The notes under the pieces: model-generated
Databases searched by the model: none
Told to the model about the DNA's origin: nothing
The model's input: the letters and a program-made list of their open reading frames with translations, nothing else
Shown here: one piece after another, positions 27,501 to 38,280 of the stretch
Layout of the letters: each line of letters starts with the position of its first letter
Numbering within the stretch: the stretch's first letter is position 1
Assembly (NCBI RefSeq): GCF_029852145.1
Contig: NC_079970.1
Location: forward strand, 6,758,001-6,822,000
DNA: 64,000 nucleotides
Direction of reading: 5' to 3'
Source: Microplitis mediator
Taxonomy: Eukaryota; Arthropoda; Insecta; Hymenoptera; Braconidae
Position numbers and translations under genes: made by a program

Positions 27501-30500
27501 ATAGCAAATAATTTTAATAATGCGATATAAATTATTATTATTTGTAAAAATTTGTAAACAGAAGTAGGTAATCCTCGTTCGTATGCAATTAAAGTTTATA
27601 ATTTATTTAACATAGTATAAATAATAAATAAATTAATTAACATATTTATATACTTTTAAAACTCGATTATTTGGATCGAGGCTGTGGCTGTGCGCTGACA
27701 TATAATTATTAAATTAACGCTAGTGCATTTACATTTATACATATTAATTGTTTTTATCATTACTAATAATCTAAGCAATTTCAATAGTTTATCCGTACAG
27801 GGACGTTCCCAAGCTCGTCAGATTATTATTATTTTATTTTCAAAGTTCAAAAAAAAATTTTTTTTAATTACATTCGGACCTCGTTATAAGACCGCAGTAA
27901 AAGACTCTTACACCATTTTGTTAAAACTCGCTCGGAACGCTCACCCCACTAAGAACTCAATGAAAATTTTGCGCCGAAACTTCGCTATAGGACTAACGAA
28001 CAGTACGACTAAAATGGAGATCAAATGTACATACATATAGGGAGGTCGTTAAAAATTATACTTTCTCAGGCGGACCATAAAAAGCTTCTTTTTAGTGAAA
28101 AAATACCTGGGGAATTTGTTTGTTTTTTTTTTCAGTAAAAAGAACACGTGCCTCAGGACGATCAAAGTTCATTTTTCGATACAATCGCGGTTTTTTTTAA
28201 ATATCTCATGAAATATGCAGATAAAAAGAAAAAATCATAGGGACAATTTTGTAGGAAATTAAATTTTCTACATAAAAAGTCATGGTCATTTTTTCTATAA
28301 AATGTGTATTTACGAAGATATTTAAAAAAAACTTTTTTAGATCTTATCAATCGAGCGTTTTAAGGATTACAAATTTTGAAAACAACATTTTTCTAAGTAT
28401 ATAGAAGCTATAACGAGCAGATTTATATGTTACGAGTTACGAAGTTGTCTATATTTAAGAAAAAATATTATTTTTAATATTCGTAATTCTTTGAATGCTC
28501 AATTGATAAGATCTAAAAAAGTTTTTTTTAAATATCTTCGTAAATACACATTTTATAGAAAAAATGACCATGACTTTTTATGTAGAAAATTTAATTTCCT
28601 ACAAAATTGTCCCTATGATTTTTTCTTTTTATCTGCATATTTCATGAGATATTTAAAAAAAACCGCGATTGTATCGAAAAATGAACTTTGATCGTCCTGA
28701 GGCACGTGTTCTTTTTACTGAAAAAAAAAACAAACAAATTCCCCAGGTATTTTTTCACTAAAAAGAAGCTTTTTATGGTCCGCCTGAGAAAGTATAATTT
28801 TTAACGACCACCCTAATACATATAGGGTAGAGGTACCATTTGTGGTCATTGCTCCTCCGTTTTTGGACATTTAATCCTTTATTTAAATTAATGAAAAAGT
28901 GTAAAATAAAATTTTCATTTTAATAGTGGAATAGAAGTATCTTTAAATATATTTAAAAAATTCACTATATTATCGAGTCTTTTACAAACTATTTTATTTA
29001 AATTTTTCAAGTGTCTAACTGGCCCTAACGTGGCCAAAAACGGTACCTCCACCCTAGATTGTAGATTAAGTAATTTATTTTCTCAAAGAATACTTAAAAT
29101 TTCGTGGTCTCACATAACTAATTAACAGAAAAGGACGACGGAATTCTGTTTATTTATAATTATACATAAAATAGATTCACTGTATAACAGAGCAGAGTTT
29201 AACCGAATACATAAATAAAACGCAAAACGGGTATAGTCTTATAGCGAGGCTTGGGCGCAATCACTGTTAAGCACAATAGTGGAAGAACTTCAATTCTAAT
29301 AATTTTTTCCCCTACAGCCCTAAACTAGTCTTATAACGAGGTCCGACTGTATAACTATAAATTATTTAAAATATTTTAAAATGCTGGCTTGCTGCTCAAA
29401 GCTTTTTTTTTATTATTGTTACTATTTTTATTTACAATAATAATATATTACGATCGAGTATCACGATCGCACGTGCTTTGGGTCGGCCCTGCATGGATCA
29501 ATCAGTGCTACATAAATTAATTTTAATACTTAAACCCGATCGAACTATTTTAAATCAATCAATTTATTATTTTTAGTAGACCATTTGAAATTTTTTTAGC
29601 CAGTAATCAAATTAACTTACCGTTGATTAAATTTACAAGAGATGTTTAATTTAATAGAGAATAGATTTTTTTTTTGTACCACAGTTAAAATAGTTCGAGC
29701 GGGTTGGTAACATATGAATAATCCCACACATGCTAATAATACATATATTTAACCCAATGACCATATTGCCCGTGAATAACTAACTAACCGACTAATTAGC
29801 CTAACGATGGGTATCCTTGCAGGTGCCGTACTGCGCCCAATTGGTGAGCAATAGCGCGTGTTGTGTGCATCGGTAATCACATCACTTCTATCTCACCTAT
29901 ATCTTCTCTCTTCTATAAATCTAATCTGCCTACTACTATATTACTATTACTATTTAATTTAATTATATATAGACGCTAAAATATATCGAGCTCGAGTTTT
30001 TTTATCACTCTGCCGATTGCTTGCTTACTGCTGTCGCTATCGTCTCACTTTATTTATCTACAATTAATAACTAATATTCAAATCACTCAATTATCATTTA
30101 TATTTTTTTATTAATCGATAAACTCAATGATTAACAAACTAAAAAAAATTACGTAGTGTTTGAATGCCAATACTTGATAATCTTATGATTTAAATTTTAT
30201 TGGAAAGTAAAAAAATAATTAAATGTCCCTCGTAATAACGCATGTTTTTGTATAATTAATTAAAAGTTATAAATTAAATAATTTTTATACTTCACTGCAC
30301 AAGTAAATTTTTATTATTATATATTTTTTTAATGACCTCTGGTCAAACGCACGAGGAGACACCTACACACTCAATATTTAAATGCACTATTACACTGTTT
30401 TCTTTTTGTTTTTAATTGATATTTTATATATAAAAAAATGAAATAAAAAAAATTTTTGTTTTGTTTTATTATTTCACACTCGAGCCTGTTCTGCACACTC

Positions 30501-33500
30501 CTTTCGTCTGCATACACTAAATAGAAGCACCAGGGCTCTTAATGTTTATGGTGACAACATTATCAGCAAAAAATAATTAAAAAAATTCAAATAATTTATT
30601 GATGCTAAATTCAAATATATATTGAACTACAGTTATATTAATTTATATATTTTTGCTGTAATATTGTCGCCAAAAAGTAGTTTTAGTTTAGTATTTCACA
30701 GTAAGATCAAAAACATACTATGGGAATTCATTGTTTTGTTCCCCAATTATTATTATTGTTATTATTATTATTGTTATTATTGTTATTATTATTATCATTA
30801 TTACTATTATTATTATAATTATAATTATTATATCGAGCATGTCATTGTGATTTGACGAATTTTGTGATTGTGATTACGTGATTAACGAGAGTATTTCACG
30901 GTGGAATTTAATGCAAAAGGAGTCAGCGGGACTGGAATCATCAAGTCAATGGGATTTTTTGAAGGTCGGTCTTTTATAAAATGGCTATGTCTCTACATAT
31001 CGAGATTAACATTCAACAATTATTCTTAACGAAACAATGAATCACATAATATGTAAATACATACTTACCAGTAATACACTATTTTTTCTGACCAAAGTGA
31101 ATTTTTTATTTTTTATTGTTTATTATTTTTGGTTGTGGTTCTTTTCTTTTTCATACTCTTCTTTTATAAATTTATTAAGAATGTTTCTTTATTTTCAATA
31201 AAATTTATTTACAACTTTTTGTTTTTCCTCAAATTTTTATGTCAATAATTTTATTCAATAAAAGTTTTTCTAAAAAGAAAAAAAAGCAGTTGAAAAATTA
31301 CAGTTTCTAACGTAAAAAAGGCCTTCGGGGCAAAAATTTTTAATTGTTAAAGCTTAAACTGTAATTTTAGAAAATTGTTGTTGTAATAAAATTAATACAT
31401 TTTAAGCAGCAAATTTTACAGTTTAAAAAGTAATTTTAGTTAAATCTTTAAAGCATTTTGAATCGAGTTTGAAATTGTAGTGCCGTACTTAGAAGAAGGC
31501 AGTAACTTCATCTTACTGCCTTTCTATCTTCCCAATGTTAATTTAACATCAAGAAGATAGAAAGGCAGTAAGTGAAGTTACTGCCTTCTTCCTAAGCACG
31601 GCAGTGTAATATTTGTTATGCCTGGGATAAAAATGTAATTTTTATAGTTTCAGAATCGCAACGCTTTACTACTATACGAAACTGTAATAAATACCCAGAT
31701 ATGAGCAATTTTTCAACTGCTCTTTTTTCCGTGTACGATAAAAATGCATAAGAGGACTCTCTATTTTTACTTGACAAAAATTTTCTTATTAAAAAATTTC
31801 ATTCTTTTTTTGATATATTATTTGACTCAGTCGATTGGCAAATAATTTTATAGTTACAATTTAATTTCTGAGTAAGTTGGGAATTTTCAAAATAAAAAAT
31901 ACGTAAAATTGAAGCCAAATTTCTATTTAACTCGATAAATTTGAAAAAAAAAATGATCGCTTTTGCCCGTATAAAAAAATTCGTTCCAAAAAGATTCTGA
32001 AAAAGTTTACATTAGAAACCAATAGTCCCATAAGAATCAAAAAACGTTCATGAAAAATTTTAAATTAGAGGTTTTTGAACTTTTTCGGAATGAGGTAAAA
32101 TGTAGTAAAAATACGTTTTAAAAACTTTCTAGTTTGATTCCAAATTCGCTTATTAAAGTCCTAGATAACTAAGAACTTTTTTTTTTTTACTTTCAAAATT
32201 ATGAAAATTCCACTCGAAGTTCTAATCTGTTTCAAGTTTAGTAGTTTCACATATCGAACTTTTTTGGAATTTTTTTGGAACGATTTTTTTTTACACGGGT
32301 GTACTAGGACGCATTTTAGAAACAAGAGTTTTTCAGTTTTGAAATCGATAATCACAAAAATTTTAATTTTGACGTAATTATTTTTTCATGATACTAGCAT
32401 CGAAACTTGAAGTTTCAATGTCTCTACAGCCCGCCGAAACAAGCTAATTTCGAGCCGATGCTGCAAACAGCTGCTAACGAATTCGTAATTCAAAAATACC
32501 TTCATACAGCGGGCAGAAACATGCGTGTTCCTTCCCAAGGGAAGAAACACAATTGTTTCTGCCCGGTGTCAGTTATATTTAATGTTCATTTGCAGCCTTA
32601 TTACTCTCATTTGTTTACTTGTCACTTCAGTTTACTCACTTCATTTTTGTAAGTGACAGTTTTAATTAACCAAATAAAATTAATAAAAAATGAGTGAAAA
32701 TCATGCATCGTCGGCTTAAAATTAACTCGTTTCTTACTGGCTGCTGACATGAAACTTCCGATGCAGGTAACCATGAAAAATATAGTGTGTGACTCAGGAT
32801 GAATCACGATTTCAGACTGCGGGTGATGTCAGCCAACTTAATCCTAGTCTGAAATCGTCTTGTTTCATCTCTAGTCAGACAATGTACTATAATTTTAATC
32901 AAGAGTAAAATTAATGATTGAATAATAAAAACAAATTATTTTTACAAACAAAAGAGAGAAAAACTATGCATTATAACTTCACATTTTCGTTTTATTAATT
33001 AACAAATTTATCTCAAAAATTAACAAACGATTGATTCAAATTAAAAAAAAAATTTTATTAAAATAAACAAACATTCTTAATAACTTTTCATCAAGTGGGT
33101 AAGGTATCTAAAAATTCACGTCGGAGCAGAAAAATAAAAAAAAAACGTTAAAACCAAATATTGTTTACTAATAATATAAATATTATTATCCAAACAGGAC
33201 GGGCAGTTATGCTGCAGCTACGATTACGGCTGCGCTGGCGATAATGGGCTCGAGCAGCACACAGTCACTATTAGCCAGCCTGATCCTGTCTTTGTTCCAA
33301 GCGATCCGAGCGCTTCGAGCAAAAGTATCTCTTCACCGGAAACAGCAGTACCAACGATTGGATCTTCAACAAATATCGAAGCACCAGCATCCTCCTCCAG
33401 CAGCATCACAATCGATAAGTCCGTCGATTATTATTCCACATTGGATCCGCGGGTTGATAAACTCTTGTATTACGAAGCTCCGAACCCGTCGTCATCATCA

Positions 33501-33875
33501 TCATTATCATCATCAGAAACAGTCACATCATCATCATCATCATCAGTTACCACTAGCTCAGTGGTATCTTCAATTAAAACGTCACTACCACCACGAAAAC
33601 GCAGCGATCCCGAGATGGACATCAATATCGAACAGCAGTCACGTGGTATCGCTAAAAATATCATTTCTTTCCCAAAGCCACCGTCAGTTCGACGCAATCA
33701 GATTGGTAACAGTCGCACCTTGGTGGCGATATCCGCGAATAATAATAATTACGATAATAATAATAATAACAATAATAACAATAATGATCCACAAAAAAAT
33801 ACACGTGGTAGTATTAGTAGACCATCATATCTATCAGCTTCTTCACGTCTCGTCGGTAGCAATGACGCCACTTGA
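12519..33875 (+). CDS. NELL: NELL-type secreted glycoprotein (TSPN/LamG, VWC and EGF repeats)
   Basis: Orthologous in architecture to vertebrate NELL1/NELL2, secreted multimeric proteins with thrombospondin-N/laminin-G, coiled-coil, VWC and EGF modules. Exons that join in phase: 12517-12738, 18361-18511, 18662-18944, 19209-19364, 20774-20996, 21947-22138, 22418-22537, 23388-23648, 23770-24141, 24770-25029, 26587-26832, 33198-33875. From the ATG at 12519 this gives 1053 codons, against about 810-820 in vertebrates. Domains: TSPN/LamG about 43-250 (with NNRYLELQSSG and LQLWVGQRNAKHFLFKGALQ), coiled coil about 250-280, two VWC about 282-408, six EGF about 410-655 (calcium-binding DVDEC, DLDEC and DIDEC starts), three VWC about 660-842 ending CTTCECK/DGQLCCSYDYGC, the family C-terminus. 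A Ser/Asn-rich tail of about 211 residues follows and has no vertebrate counterpart that I know. No signal peptide is encoded in the first exon found. A frame in phase with it needs an upstream exon ending in phase 1, so the true start may lie further 5'. AATAAA at 33931 is a candidate poly(A) signal. Confidence 0.93.
13605..14752. mobile_element. Palindromic element P hosting element Q
   Basis: Ends cgagtcaaaaaacgaattct and aattcgcatttgttttctga are inverse-related, and internal tagtttagtcctcaaa pairs with ttgaggactaaacta. About 1.15 kb in NELL intron 1; element Q occupies its middle. Confidence 0.6.
13964..14603. mobile_element. Palindromic element Q (ATCAATATTTGATAA-rich)
   Basis: Ends cactgagaaaagaattgata and tagtaaatttttctctcagtg are inverted. 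The interior is repeated self-complementary words such as tatcaaatattaataaac. Nested inside P. Confidence 0.7.
15353..16029. mobile_element. Element F with long inverted ends, hosting E copy 1
   Basis: About 55-bp imperfect terminal inverted repeats: tacaccagagaaatttttgt at the left, tgaagaaatctctgcgtgta at the right. Shared inner words include aaaattaccc and tgtgaggacat/atgtccttaca. NELL intron 1. Confidence 0.75.
15495..15915. mobile_element. Family E element, copy 1
   Basis: Ends tagggccaggatttttg and caaaaatcttgtcccta. About 420 bp, the same sequence as 44368-44797 with the same interior (ttacggggaaaatattg). Nested in element F. Confidence 0.8.
16390..16521. repeat. Element R, copy 1
   Basis: Inverted halves ctagtacccgatcactccat and atgagtgatcgggtactag around a (TA)n core at 16431-16452. 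Second copy at 54768. Confidence 0.75.
16960..17360. promoter_or_regulatory. Low-repeat patch in NELL intron 1, candidate enhancer
   Basis: More balanced composition than the rest of the intron (for example gttgcaggtgctcattg, a CAGGTG E-box) with no coding frame or repeat architecture. Confidence 0.2.
17548..18268. mobile_element. Family A MITE, copy 5, interrupted by family B copy 2
   Basis: Left arm 17548-17646 (gactccgttactcggagtac, acggagtaaata) continues after the insertion at 18070 as gagattttttttagcgtagt and ends caaattttttacagtgta. Joining the flanks restores the order seen in copy 4 at 12086-12120. Confidence 0.8.
17647..18069. repeat. Family B-like MITE, copy 2
   Basis: Ends tacactaaaaaatttcggtg and aaaaattttttacagtgta, with chained ggtgtaa/ttacacc words inside. 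TA at both borders. It contains a chance open frame of 76 codons that is not a gene. Confidence 0.75.
19523..20185. mobile_element. Palindromic array element I0 (GGTAACCATTACCAT words)
   Basis: Ends cacggagagaaatttatggt and accataaatttctctccgta are inverted. About 500 bp inside is a tandem chain of roughly 20-bp words (atggtaaccattaccataat and variants) that are themselves palindromic. NELL intron 4. Confidence 0.8.
21062..21925. mobile_element. Compound palindromic element in NELL intron 5
   Basis: Outer inverted words aaaatttcccgct and agcgggaacttt. An imperfect hairpin at about 21204-21505 pairs tcgtacagtatttttggaag with its counterpart near 21480. A CA-rich track is at 21511-21545. A second palindrome at about 21556-21760 pairs ttcttggcgcaag with cgcgccaagaa. 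Confidence 0.5.
22845..23335. mobile_element. Family A MITE, copy 6, interrupted by family C copy 1
   Basis: Starts tacactgtaaaaaataagga, ends gcaaattttttacagtgta. Copies 1 and 5 give the continuous sequence across the break at aataaact. NELL intron 7. Confidence 0.85.
23051..23249. mobile_element. Family C MITE, copy 1 (Mutator-like, 9-bp duplication)
   Basis: 199 bp flanked by exact aaataaact at 23042-23050 and 23250-23258. Subterminal gcagacatcagac pairs with gacgtctgc. Long inverted arms around atttactctatttat. A 9-bp duplication with long inverted repeats suits Mutator-like elements (inference). Confidence 0.85.
25045..26522. mobile_element. Element M, copy 1, split by element L
   Basis: Halves 25045-25434 and 26311-26522 correspond, inverted, to the continuous copy at 32387-32893 (shared acaagacgatttcagacta, gctgcaaatgaacattaaat, acacaattgtttct, gaaacttcaagtttcgatg). 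It starts some 15 bp after a NELL exon. Confidence 0.8.
25435..26310. mobile_element. Element L inserted in M (7-bp duplication)
   Basis: 876 bp. Ends cagggtggccacgaa and tttgtgaccaccctg. Flanks aatataa repeated exactly at 25428-25434 and 26311-26317; M copy 2 has that word once. Internal arms pair across the element (tgatctggtctttaaatttt against its complement). No transposase. Superfamily unassigned. Confidence 0.85.
27226..27290 (+). repeat. (ATT)n microsatellite
   Basis: Nearly uninterrupted att/tta units in the last NELL intron. Confidence 0.8.
28039..28814. mobile_element. Foldback element FB
   Basis: Two nearly identical inverted arms of about 315 bp (28039-28355 and 28496-28814) around a spacer of about 140 bp. 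Because of the symmetry, the same 62-codon frame appears on both strands, which should not be read as two genes. Ends agggaggtcgttaaaaatta and inverse. Confidence 0.9.
28823..29056. mobile_element. TG-family MITE, copy 1
   Basis: Ends tagggtagaggtaccattt and acggtacctccaccctag, TA-bordered. Same family as 47873-48632, opposite orientation (shared ccgtttttggacatttaat). Confidence 0.8.
29823..29872 (+). other. NELL: Candidate alternative 50-nt exon of NELL
   Basis: A GC-richer island inside the last, AT-rich NELL intron. It is bounded by a good acceptor (ccttgcag) and a possible donor (gtaatc at 29873). It follows the phase-0 end of the 26587-26832 exon and would read VPYCAQLVSNSACCVH, cysteine-rich like the end of a VWC module. 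Read through without splicing it reaches TAA immediately (an alternative short C-terminus). Spliced at 29872 it shifts the last exon into its +1 frame, which is also open. The main isoform skips it, because the joined CTTCECK-DGQLCCS reproduces the conserved NELL ending. Inference only; it could also be a relic. Confidence 0.4.
30745..30836 (+). repeat. (TTA/TTG)n microsatellite
   Basis: Long imperfect att repeat. The open frame across it is an artefact of the repeat. Confidence 0.8.
31270..31734. mobile_element. Element K with nested hairpin
   Basis: Ends aaagcagttgaaaaattaca and caatttttcaactgctcttt are inverted, and the right edge continues ttccgtgta. Hosts the short hairpin at 31479-31604. 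Confidence 0.6.
31479..31604 (+). repeat. Near-perfect 126-bp hairpin K2
   Basis: Arms of about 53 bp (agtgccgtacttagaagaag and inverse) separated by a loop of about 20 nt. Probably a very small MITE. As RNA it would fold like a long pre-miRNA, but nothing shows processing. Confidence 0.8.
32387..32893. mobile_element. Element M, copy 2 (intact)
   Basis: Continuous version of the copy at 25045-26522, in opposite orientation. Begins catgatactagcatcgaaac, ends tttcatctctagtcagac. Confidence 0.8.
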
Positions 33876-33936
33876 AGAGTTTTATTACTATCAGGTCGAT
33901 GTGCCGACGAGTTAGATGACGATTTATGTTAATAAA

Positions 33937-36059
33937 AGGACGCGGTTTAATAAGGCATTTATTAACGCTAATGATGAGTTAAGGACCAATCAAGTGCCGT
34001 CATTTTACCGACAAGCGGCCTTGCGAATATTAACGAGAGGAAATTTTAAAAGTTATTAAATAATCAAAGGTATCAAGTGATTTTTCGATGACACAGAGAA
34101 TCGTTATATTATTTTTTTTTATTCATAAGTCATACGGAAATATATATACGTTATTTATTCAAATAATGTCTTAATGGTAACGGCTTGACGATGGTGATGA
34201 TGATAATTTATGATTAATTAAGTGTATGATTTTTAAAAAATTATATTTTTTAACAAGTAATATTGAGTGATCATGTTCACATTGTCGTGTACTGAACAAA
34301 GTTTGGCATCAGGTATTACCCACTTCCGTGTCCCGCGATTATTTAAAATCGCAGGACTTTTATTCTCCGAATCGAACGGATTAAAATGATTAATGCAATT
34401 AATTAATTACCCGTAAAAAATATTTTTTAAAGGGTAAAAAGTCTCACTGTGGACTCTAAGCAATTTACGGTCCATGATACGAAAAAAAAAACATTGTCAA
34501 TTACAGTGTCAATGTAATTAATAAATAACTTTTTTTTTCTTTGTAAAAACTCTTTGAAAAAGTTTTACCCGCTACTTTATAATTCCCTCGTTGCTGTCTA
34601 AAATTTATTTTATAAAATATAAAAATAAATTTTTTTTTAATTAAAAAAATATATAAAATTGTTTATATAGACATTAAAAATGTAATTATTAATTAAAGTT
34701 ATTAAATAAAATTATTAATAATTTTAATCACATCACCGAATAACTACAATATTAAAAAATTAATGAATAAATTTAATTACTTTAATTACAATAACGATTC
34801 CGTATAATATTTGTAATTTAAAAAAAAATAGTTACTCATTGAATGAAAATAAATAAAAAGCTCATCGATATTGCTTTGTATGTAAAAAAAAAAAGTTGTA
34901 ATAATAAATTTAGAAATATTTGTGCCGGGCGATGAACGTGCCGAGCTTGTTCGATTGGTTCCTTGATTACATAATATAGTCCCGCTCAACCCCCATCGCG
35001 ACTACTTACGACTACATTCCTCTTTAATTAACAATTAAGTAGGCACTAATGAAAAAAAAAAAAAAAATACATATGAGTATAGGAAAAAAAAAGAAAAAAA
35101 ACTAATAAAAGCTAAGAATAAATAAAAAATATACAGAGATTATTACATACGTTCGTTTAACGAGCAATGGCGGATGTTAAATAACTAGTAGTGAAATAAA
35201 ATAATAATTATAATTGCGATAATTAATGGCAATGCGACTCGGAATTAATAGTAGAAGTACGATTACGAGATTTGAAAATAAAAAAAAAATAAAGAAACAT
35301 AATTTATAATAAATAATATAATGAAAACTAAAGAGGCAAATATCTTGCAATATTCATTAAATAATTAACAGTAATTGTGTTGTTCAATGTGCAATAATTT
35401 TAAATGGTACACAGATTGATTTATTATTTATTTGATAAATAACTATAATATTTAAAATTAATAAAATGCATCGAGTTTTAATTAGTGATTAAATTATTAA
35501 TATTATTATTATTATTATTATATTGAAAAAAGAATAAATAAATTTTAATGAAAAATAAAATAATAAGACAGCTGAACTTGTAGTTAACGTCGTTTTTGAT
35601 GTCAGTAATTGTTTAATTAATGGGTCTCAGGGTCGATCTTCAATGATTTTAATCTATTACATCGATTCAAATATATTATTAATATAGAGATTAAAGTCTT
35701 CTTCTAGAGGTATATTTCTAGTCATTCTTAACATTTAAAAAATTTTTAAAAATATTAAAAGATTAATTGGGAGTCGGTAAGTGGGTGTCACGGCTGACAA
35801 AATTGAATATTATATCGGTAATACTCATTATTAATTAGTTATTATTTGTTCTTTTTTTAAAAACAAAAATTTTTAATTTTATTGCAATTAAACTGCGACA
35901 ATATTCGTACATGATATTTAATAAGAGAGTGAATTATAGATCGAATGAATTAATTATAGTTGATAAAAAAAATTAATTAATTATAATTATAACGAAAAAA
36001 AAAATTTGATTTACTAATACCTGAAATTTCAGTAATCACCGAGCAATTAAATGTTTCTT
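33937..36059. other. Gene-free DNA downstream of NELL
   Basis: May include NELL 3' UTR. Mostly AT-rich with AAT-type tracts. A slightly GC-richer patch at about 34915-35010 has no coding support. Confidence 0.4.
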
Positions 36060-36618
36060 CCCGGGTCAAAAAAATAACTTGATTTTGACTGCTATAATTT
36101 TTTTGATTTCGGCTATTATAACTACTTATTTTAACTTCAATATGACTTTTTTAACTTAAAATTTTAAATTAACTAAGTCGAATCCAAGTCAAGTTTGAAA
36201 AATTTAAGTCAACTTTCAAATTTAAGTCAACTTTCAAATTCAAGTCAAGTTTGACTTGGATTTGACTTAAAATATTAAGTTAACTAAGTCAAATCCAAGA
36301 CGTGACTTGAATTTGACTTACTTGGCGTAAATCGGTACTAAGTAAGACAACTTAGTCAAAAGTAAGTCAAAACGAAACGTGTTTCATCCCTAGTGGAAAT
36401 TTTTCGGACTTTTCTCTGAAAAACTCTGAAAAAGTCTTTAGAAGTTTGAAAAAATCTTTAGAACTTTAGAACTGAGTTTTTCAGAGAAAATTCCGGAAAA
36501 TTTCCACCAGGAATATCTTAAAATGTGTTTTTCATTTATTTAAAAGACAACTTGAGCTTGACTTGCATTCTATTCAATTTTAAAATTACGCCAAAATTAA
36601 GTTATTTTTTTACCCGGG
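36060..36618. mobile_element. Palindromic element W with nested W2
   Basis: Ends cccgggtcaaaaaaataact and agttatttttttacccggg are inverted. Interior chains of aagtcaa/ttgactt words. W2 at 36390-36511 (tagtggaaatttttcggact against tccggaaaatttccaccagg) is nested. Confidence 0.75.
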
Positions 36619-36778
36619 TTCATTGTACGCTGGAATTAATTATATAAAAAAAATATAATAATAATCATTATTATTGTAACAATAATAATTATATTAATAT
36701 TAAGATTAAATGTAATAATACTTAATGATAATAATTAGTAATAATGATGATAATTATAAATATTAACGATAAACCATA

Positions 36779-36846
<68 letters not shown>
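36779..36846 (+). repeat. (TAA)n microsatellite
   Basis: About 22 uninterrupted taa units. The poly-Ile frame here is an artefact. Confidence 0.95.
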
Positions 36847-36847
<1 letters not shown>

Positions 36848-38143
36848 TGTAATATTTTGATACAGTGTACAAAATATTTGTTCTTTAGCATAAATGTCGC
36901 AGATCAAAAGCCAAAGAAAAAAAAATTATTCTTAGCTTTTCATACATTGCAATAAGCGATTGTTATGCATCGATCCCGTCTGTCGACAATTAAACATTAC
37001 TATTAATTATAATTAATACTTTTAAAAAAAAATTTAAGAGCTGGATTAAAAAGTTTGAAACGTTTTCGAAAATGATCTGTATTAAAAACAAAATTCAATA
37101 AAACTTTAAATTATTTAACTAAACCAAATAATCAGTAGTTAAAGTAAAAAAAAGAAGTGAATAATTACATTGCGTAAAAATAAAAAAAGTTAATTACTAA
37201 ACTTGTACTTTTTGCAAATATGCCATATTGAAATGATAATAAAAAATAAAAATGCTGTTGCTATAATGTATATAGTTATATGTTATTAGTTTATCATATA
37301 ATATATAAATAATAAAATAGATAATTAATTAATTAAATAAACATAAATGCGGATATCGAATAAAATTAATAAGAACATTACTACAGTTTAAAATTATAAA
37401 AAAGACTTCAAAAGTCTTAAATTTGTCTTATTCTCACATGAGATCGTAAATAAAAAAAAATAATAATTAAAAGTAAATATCAAGTCGCAGGCGTCCTGTT
37501 ATTAAAAAAAAACATACGTTATTACTTGGCACAAAAAATAATAAATGTTAAAAATAAAATCGTCAATAAATGAGTTACTATAATTAATAAATATGTAAAT
37601 TAGATTTAAATTGCCTAATGCGTGTTTATTATTAAATAAAAGTCCGCCGATACAACGCATACAGGATTTAACTTTATTAGTAAACAATAATTGTGTACGA
37701 TGGATGTCAAGTTTTATTTTAATGCAAATAAAAGCTAACGTTGGCCGTAATCAATTTTTTCATGACACCATTTTTAAATATATTGTCTGATTAATTTATC
37801 TTAACGAGTAGGGGAAGGGGCAAAACGAGCTCTCCGAAAAAAAATGTCAATAGTATTTACGGAGCTCAAATTGCCCCGACCCTTACATGTAATGCTACAA
37901 TTCTAATTCGTTTTTATTGAAGAACAATATATACGTGTACTTAGCGCGAGACACTACCGTGTTTTCTGATGAAAGCGTTGATTTAATTGTTCCGAAGTTC
38001 TTAAGACGGTTATTATTTCATTCATTTGTATATATAGGCCCAGATGATAATTAAAAAACAATAAAATATATATGATAGGCGGGGTAGATAGATAGGTAGA
38101 TAGGTAGGTACGTTATAATGGGACAATGAAATGTCGGGTCACT
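36847..38143. other. Gene-free AT-rich stretch
   Basis: Nothing recognisable apart from a short tagatagataggtagat tract near 38085. Confidence 0.4.
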
Positions 38144-38280
38144 TACCCGTGTAAAAAAAATTGTTGAAAAAGCGTCGACTATTCTAAGCTTCAAAACGTG
38201 ACGGAATGAGGAACTTTTGTTAAACGATTTTTAAACTTTTGTAAATACAAAGAAGAAAACAAGTGACTTAATACTATAAA

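Larger units (their letters stand above)
27869..29351. mobile_element. PG-family element, copy 1 (pogo-like ends), hosting FB and TG copy 1
   Basis: Ends tacattcggacctcgttata and ataacgaggtccgactgta with TA borders, a Tigger/pogo-style layout (inference). Interior cgcccaagc/gcttgggcgc and tcttatagcgaggc are shared with copy 2 at 59951. Two foreign elements sit inside (28039-28814 and 28823-29056). Confidence 0.75.

Noticed and set aside
28162..28691. Two nearly identical proteins encoded on opposite strands (28162-28350 minus and 28491-28691 plus)
   Set aside because: They are the two arms of foldback element FB; the shared frame is a consequence of the palindrome.
36722..36907. Poly-isoleucine frame
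   Set aside because: Translation of a (TAA)n microsatellite.
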